This document shows, piece after piece, positions 60,590-64,000 of a DNA stretch of 64,000 bases (its first letter is position 1; the number at the start of each line of letters is the position of its first letter). The notes below the pieces were generated by a model. The model saw nothing but the letters and a program-made list of their open reading frames with translations, did no database searches and was not told where the DNA came from. Made by a program: the position numbers and the translations under genes. The stretch comes from Schaalia odontolytica (GTDB lineage: Bacteria > Actinomycetota > Actinomycetes > Actinomycetales > Actinomycetaceae): positions 1,922,001-1,986,000 of the forward strand of contig NZ_CP102197.1 in NCBI RefSeq assembly GCF_024584435.1. Direction: 5' to 3'.

Positions 60590-62611
60590 CTAGCTCTTCT
60601 TCTTGTTCCCGTTGTTGCCGTTATTTCCCGCCTGGGGGCCCTTGGACACCTTGAGCTTCACGGTCGAGTTCTTCTCGACCTTGGAACCCTCGCCGGGCTC
60701 GATGGACAGGACCTGGCCGGCAGGCTGGTTGTCCGCCACTTCCTCGACAGTCACGTTCAGGCCGAGAGCCTTCAGCTGTGCCTGAGCGTCCTCGCTGCTC
60801 GTGCCCACGACCGTGGGGATCTCCACCTGGGCGGTCTTGCCGTTGGAGACGGACACGCCAATTGTCGTGCCCTTCTTGACCTTCGTGCCGGTCGCGGGAT
60901 CCTGAGCGACGATCCGGTCCTTGTCCTTCTCGGAGTCGACGCTCGTCACGTTCCCGAGCTCCAGGCCGACGGCCTTCAGGGCGCTCCTGGCCTGATCCTG
61001 GCTCATGCCGCTGAGGTCCGGGACCTCGACCTCGTCGGATCCCGAGGACAGGTAGACGCGGATCGTCTGACCGGCCTTGACCTTCGAGCCGGGGGAGGGG
61101 TTCGTCTGAGCGACCTTGCCCTCGGCGACGGTGTCCGAGGCGACCTTGCTGGAGTCGAGCTCCCACTTCAGCCCCAGGGCCTCGATGGCCTTGCGGGCGT
61201 CCTCGGGCGTCATGCCCACCAGGTTGTCCGGGAGAACCACCGAATCGGGGCCCGATGAGATCGTGACCCGCACCGTTGAGCCCTTCTCGGCCTGGGTACC
61301 GCCGGCCGGATCGGTCGAGGCGACGGACCCTTCCTCGACGCTGTCGGAGGCAACCTTCTCAGAGTTGAGCTCCCAGACGAAACCGGCGGCCTCAATCTGG
61401 GCCTTCGCGTTCGCCTGACTCAGGCCAACGACGGTGGGAACCGCTACCGTTTCCGGCGCTGCGGCGCGGCGCGTCAGCGCCCACACCGACCCGGCGATCA
61501 AGAGCAGGGCGATGGCGACGACGGAGGCGATGATCACGGTGCGACGCTTACGGGCCTTGCTCGCCTCCTCCGCCGTGTCCGCTCGCTTGGCGACCGGCGG
61601 GAGTGACGTGGAGGTCGCAGCCATGGCCTGGCCGCCGCCGCGGGGGGCGACCGCCGACATCGGCGTGGTCGCGGCGGTCTGCGCGCCGCCCATCCCCGAG
61701 GTAGGTAGGACCTCCGTCGCCCACGAGTCGGCGGGTGGGGCCGCCACATCCAGGCCGCGCGAGACCCGCTGCAGGTCCGAGAGCATCGCCGCCGCGCTGG
61801 GGTAGCGGTCCTCGCGGTTCTTCGCGAGGGCCTTGAGCACGACGCGATCCAAGGAATCGGGAATATCCGACAGGATCGAGGAGGGGGTCGGGGGAATCTG
61901 CTCGACGTGCTGATAGGCGACGGCGACAGCGGAGTCCCCCTTGAAAGGCGGGCGACCGGTCAGCAGCTCGAAAAGCACGACGCCCGTCGAGTACAGGTCC
62001 GAGCGCGCATCCACGGTCTCGCCGCGCGCCTGCTCGGGAGACAGGTACTGGGCGGTGCCAACGACAGCGTTCGTCTGCGTCATCGTCGCTTGCGAATCCG
62101 TCAGGGCTCGGGCGATGCCAAAGTCCATGACCTTGATCTTGCCGTCCGAGGTGAGCATGATGTTGCCCGGCTTGATGTCGCGGTGCACCAGGTGATTCGC
62201 GTGCGAGTAGTCGAGCGCGGACAGGACGCCCGACACGATCTCCACGGCCTCGTTGATGGGAACGGCCGTCCCGTCGGAGATCAGGTCCTTCACCGTGTGG
62301 CCCTCAACGTACTCCATGACGATGTAGGGGACGGCGATCGAACGCCCAACGGCGTCCTCGATGATCTCCTCACCGGTGTCGTAGACGGCAACGATGTTCG
62401 GGTGATTCAGCGACGCCGCCGACTGTGCCTCTCGCCTGAAGCGCGCCTGAAAGATCGAGTCCTGCGCCAGGTCGCGTCGCAGCATCTTGATGGCGACGAC
62501 GCGCGACAGGCGAGTGTCGAAGCCCAGGTGGACCTCGGCCATTCCGCCGCGCCCGATGAGCGAACGGACCTCGTACCGGCCGGCTAGACGGTGGGCCATG
62601 GGCTCTGCCAT
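60590..62611 (-). CDS. pknB: Serine/threonine protein kinase PknB with four PASTA domains
   Basis: Transmembrane kinase sensing muropeptides/lipid II and controlling growth and division; 673 aa. Kinase domain 12-275: GRGGMAEVHLG, AIKML with Lys, HRDIKPGN, DFG, GTAQYLSPEQA. One membrane helix about 358-383, then four PASTA repeats (about 390-655; each begins near VPTVVG, LPDNLVG, VPDLSG or IPTVVG). The tail GNNGNNGNKKKS echoes the ponA tail. An alternative start four codons later is possible. Overlaps the upstream gene by 28 nt. Confidence 0.96.
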   Translation of the reverse strand: MAEPMAHRLAGRYEVRSLIGRGGMAEVHLGFDTRLSRVVAIKMLRRDLAQDSIFQARFRREAQSAASLNHPNIVAVYDTGEEIIEDAVGRSIAVPYIVMEYVEGHTVKDLISDGTAVPINEAVEIVSGVLSALDYSHANHLVHRDIKPGNIMLTSDGKIKVMDFGIARALTDSQATMTQTNAVVGTAQYLSPEQARGETVDARSDLYSTGVVLFELLTGRPPFKGDSAVAVAYQHVEQIPPTPSSILSDIPDSLDRVVLKALAKNREDRYPSAAAMLSDLQRVSRGLDVAAPPADSWATEVLPTSGMGGAQTAATTPMSAVAPRGGGQAMAATSTSLPPVAKRADTAEEASKARKRRTVIIASVVAIALLLIAGSVWALTRRAAAPETVAVPTVVGLSQANAKAQIEAAGFVWELNSEKVASDSVEEGSVASTDPAGGTQAEKGSTVRVTISSGPDSVVLPDNLVGMTPEDARKAIEALGLKWELDSSKVASDTVAEGKVAQTNPSPGSKVKAGQTIRVYLSSGSDEVEVPDLSGMSQDQARSALKAVGLELGNVTSVDSEKDKDRIVAQDPATGTKVKKGTTIGVSVSNGKTAQVEIPTVVGTSSEDAQAQLKALGLNVTVEEVADNQPAGQVLSIEPGEGSKVEKNSTVKLKVSKGPQAGNNGNNGNKKKS

Positions 62612-64000
62612 GTCCTGACCTCCTCGATGATGAGGGCCCCCGCACTTGGATGCATCAGGGAGCCAAGCATGTGTCTGATCGTAATAGCTAGGAGTGCAAT
62701 CAGCGCAATCACGATGACTGCGACAACGACCGCGCGGATGATCTGCCTGGATACTGGGACGGGTGGGGCAACGACGCTGCGCGAGTAGGCCGTCTTGGTC
62801 GGCGGCTGAGTCTGCTGCGCGGAGCGGGCATCAAGCTCGTGCCAGCGGCGCCCCCGCGCCTTCTTCGGCTGCTGCTCGTAGACGGAGCGGCGCGGACGCG
62901 TGGACGCCTTCTGTCCGCGCGGCTGAGGGACGGTGCCGTACACGCGCGGAGTCGACCCCGTGGATGCACGTGCAGCCTTCGGTCCCGACGCGCCCTTCGC
63001 GCGGTGGTCGTGGGTCACCGGTGCGGGCTGAGAGGTGGGCCGAGGGATGGGCGGGGACGCCTGTCGGGTCGATTGGCGTTGCGCCTGCCCCGCCTCACGT
63101 CGTTTGCGGGCGTCGCGCAGCTCGCGTGCGCGCTGTTCCTCTTCGCGGGCGACCTGGGCGCGCCGCCGCTCCTCGGCGACGTCTTCGGCCTGGCGGTGCT
63201 CCGCGCGCTGACGCAGACGCTCGGCCAGTGCGGCCCGCCGATCAGCGGGCGTGTTGGCCGTCGCCGAGGCGGGCGCGCGCGAGGCCGGGGGTGTCGGGAT
63301 GGGAGCGGGTCGGGGCGCCGGGGACGAGGCCTGCGCGCTGCCGCGGGCATCGGCTGACGTCGGGTGCTTGGCGGCGTCGGCCGCGCGTGCGGGAGCCGAG
63401 GGGGCCGCCGCCTTCGTCGGACGGGGAGCCGGGGTCGGCGAGGGAACCGGATCCGAGGCCGGAACGGGGGCCGCCGCGGTGGGTCGGGGCGCTGGTTTCG
63501 GTGCAGGGGTGGGGGTTGGGACGGGCGCCGGAGACGTGGGGGTGACGGCGCCGTGGCGACCCGTGGAGGTGAGCGAGCGAACGGCGCCAGACGGCTGCTG
63601 CCCGTGAGCGCCGCCACCGGGGTGCAGGCGGCGCACCCTGGTGGGTGCCGAGTCAGGCTCGACGCGAGAGGGCACCTCGGCCTCGTCGAGGATGCGGGGG
63701 ACCGACGCGTGTCGTCCCGTGATCGGGATCGGCGCGGAGGAGGGGGCGATCGTGGTTGCCTCGTCGATGACGGACAGAGCGTGGCGACCCGTGTGGGAGC
63801 GCACGGCCGGGGTCAGGCCCGACGGCGGCGCCAGCATCTCGTCGGGCAGCGTACGGCGCGTCAGGTGACGCACGGGGGCGACGATCGGGACGGAGGGCTG
63901 CACGGGCGTGCGGACCTCCGTGGTGCGCTGGGCGGCCTTGGGGAGCGGCAGCGGGCGCGGAGTGACGGAGATGCCCATCGCCTTGGCCGCGCTGGCGATC
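62584..64000 (-). CDS. Pro/Ala-rich membrane protein upstream of pknB, 5' end outside window
   Basis: The frame is open to base 64000, so its start lies beyond the window; an internal ATG at 63978 is not needed. Seen part (about 470 residues): IASAAKAMGISV, then long Pro/Ala/Arg disordered stretches, one membrane helix near the C-terminus (AVVVAVIVIALIALLAITI) and HPSAGALIIEEVR at the end. By synteny the gene next to pknB is pknA; whether this is a PknA tail or a separate protein cannot be settled without the missing 5' part. Confidence 0.7.
   Translation of the reverse strand, partial: IASAAKAMGISVTPRPLPLPKAAQRTTEVRTPVQPSVPIVAPVRHLTRRTLPDEMLAPPSGLTPAVRSHTGRHALSVIDEATTIAPSSAPIPITGRHASVPRILDEAEVPSRVEPDSAPTRVRRLHPGGGAHGQQPSGAVRSLTSTGRHGAVTPTSPAPVPTPTPAPKPAPRPTAAAPVPASDPVPSPTPAPRPTKAAAPSAPARAADAAKHPTSADARGSAQASSPAPRPAPIPTPPASRAPASATANTPADRRAALAERLRQRAEHRQAEDVAEERRRAQVAREEEQRARELRDARKRREAGQAQRQSTRQASPPIPRPTSQPAPVTHDHRAKGASGPKAARASTGSTPRVYGTVPQPRGQKASTRPRRSVYEQQPKKARGRRWHELDARSAQQTQPPTKTAYSRSVVAPPVPVSRQIIRAVVVAVIVIALIALLAITIRHMLGSLMHPSAGALIIEEVRTWQSPWPTV

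Overview
The window comes from a high-GC actinobacterial chromosome. Gene content and order (cca/NUDIX/DUF6049/murJ, ponA-rpsF-ssb-rpsR-rplI-dnaB, crgA/DUF881/trpG/pknB, class E sortase) fit the Actinomycetaceae (Actinomyces/Schaalia-like). The genus is an inference from family content and synteny; no rRNA gene is present. These blocks lie on both sides of the replication origin in mycobacteria, so this is an origin-proximal neighbourhood in rearranged order. dnaA, dnaN and gyrAB are absent.

Region by region. 1-16 kb is core: murJ (cut by the left edge), a DUF6049 exported protein and a NUDIX hydrolase form an overlapping leftward operon, divergent from cca, gnd and the class A penicillin-binding protein. 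The leftward rpsF-ssb-rpsR-rplI operon and a MATE exporter follow, and dnaB runs rightward. Between MATE and dnaB (14431-14678) lies a cluster of DnaA-box-like 9-mers beside an AT-rich stretch. 16-27 kb holds RarD, a small membrane protein, a cold-shock protein, a FecCD-type iron ABC importer whose permease is frameshifted, a divergent MFS exporter with an iron-box-like site between them, a 5'-nucleotidase and a two-gene ECF transporter.

27-37 kb is the accessory region. A tRNA-Leu(CAG) gene and the 5' part of a luciferase-like monooxygenase gene are each present twice, flanking about 7.7 kb of plasmid DNA. That DNA carries a CmtR-type metal sensor with a P1B ATPase, a mobilisation block (mobC, relaxase, an overlapping mobB-like gene), a Rep protein joining an HUH nuclease to a superfamily 3 helicase, and a headless large serine recombinase. 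The structure looks like single-crossover (Campbell-type) integration of a mobilisable CRESS-type Rep plasmid.

37-49 kb carries a DASS anion transporter with a cNMP-domain histidine kinase and response regulator, a nitroreductase and a hydrolase sharing a 23-bp divergent promoter, a lipoprotein, a DUF1778/GNAT toxin-antitoxin pair with a palindromic operator, and a LolD/FtsX-type exporter. 49-57 kb has small membrane proteins around a HAD phosphatase, a mycosin-like protease with a frameshifted partner, a cyclophilin, a rhomboid protease and a DUF364 protein. 57-64 kb is the conserved crgA / DUF881-sortase-53 aa protein-trpG / pknB division and cell-wall block; the last gene runs off the right edge.

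Recurring features: gene pairs overlapping by ATGA/GTGA or TGATG, several probable leaderless promoters, a hairpin family built on CCCCGGCCTCGT, and three copies of an ~80-bp element with an inverted repeat, two of which lie inside the duplicated tRNA/monooxygenase region.
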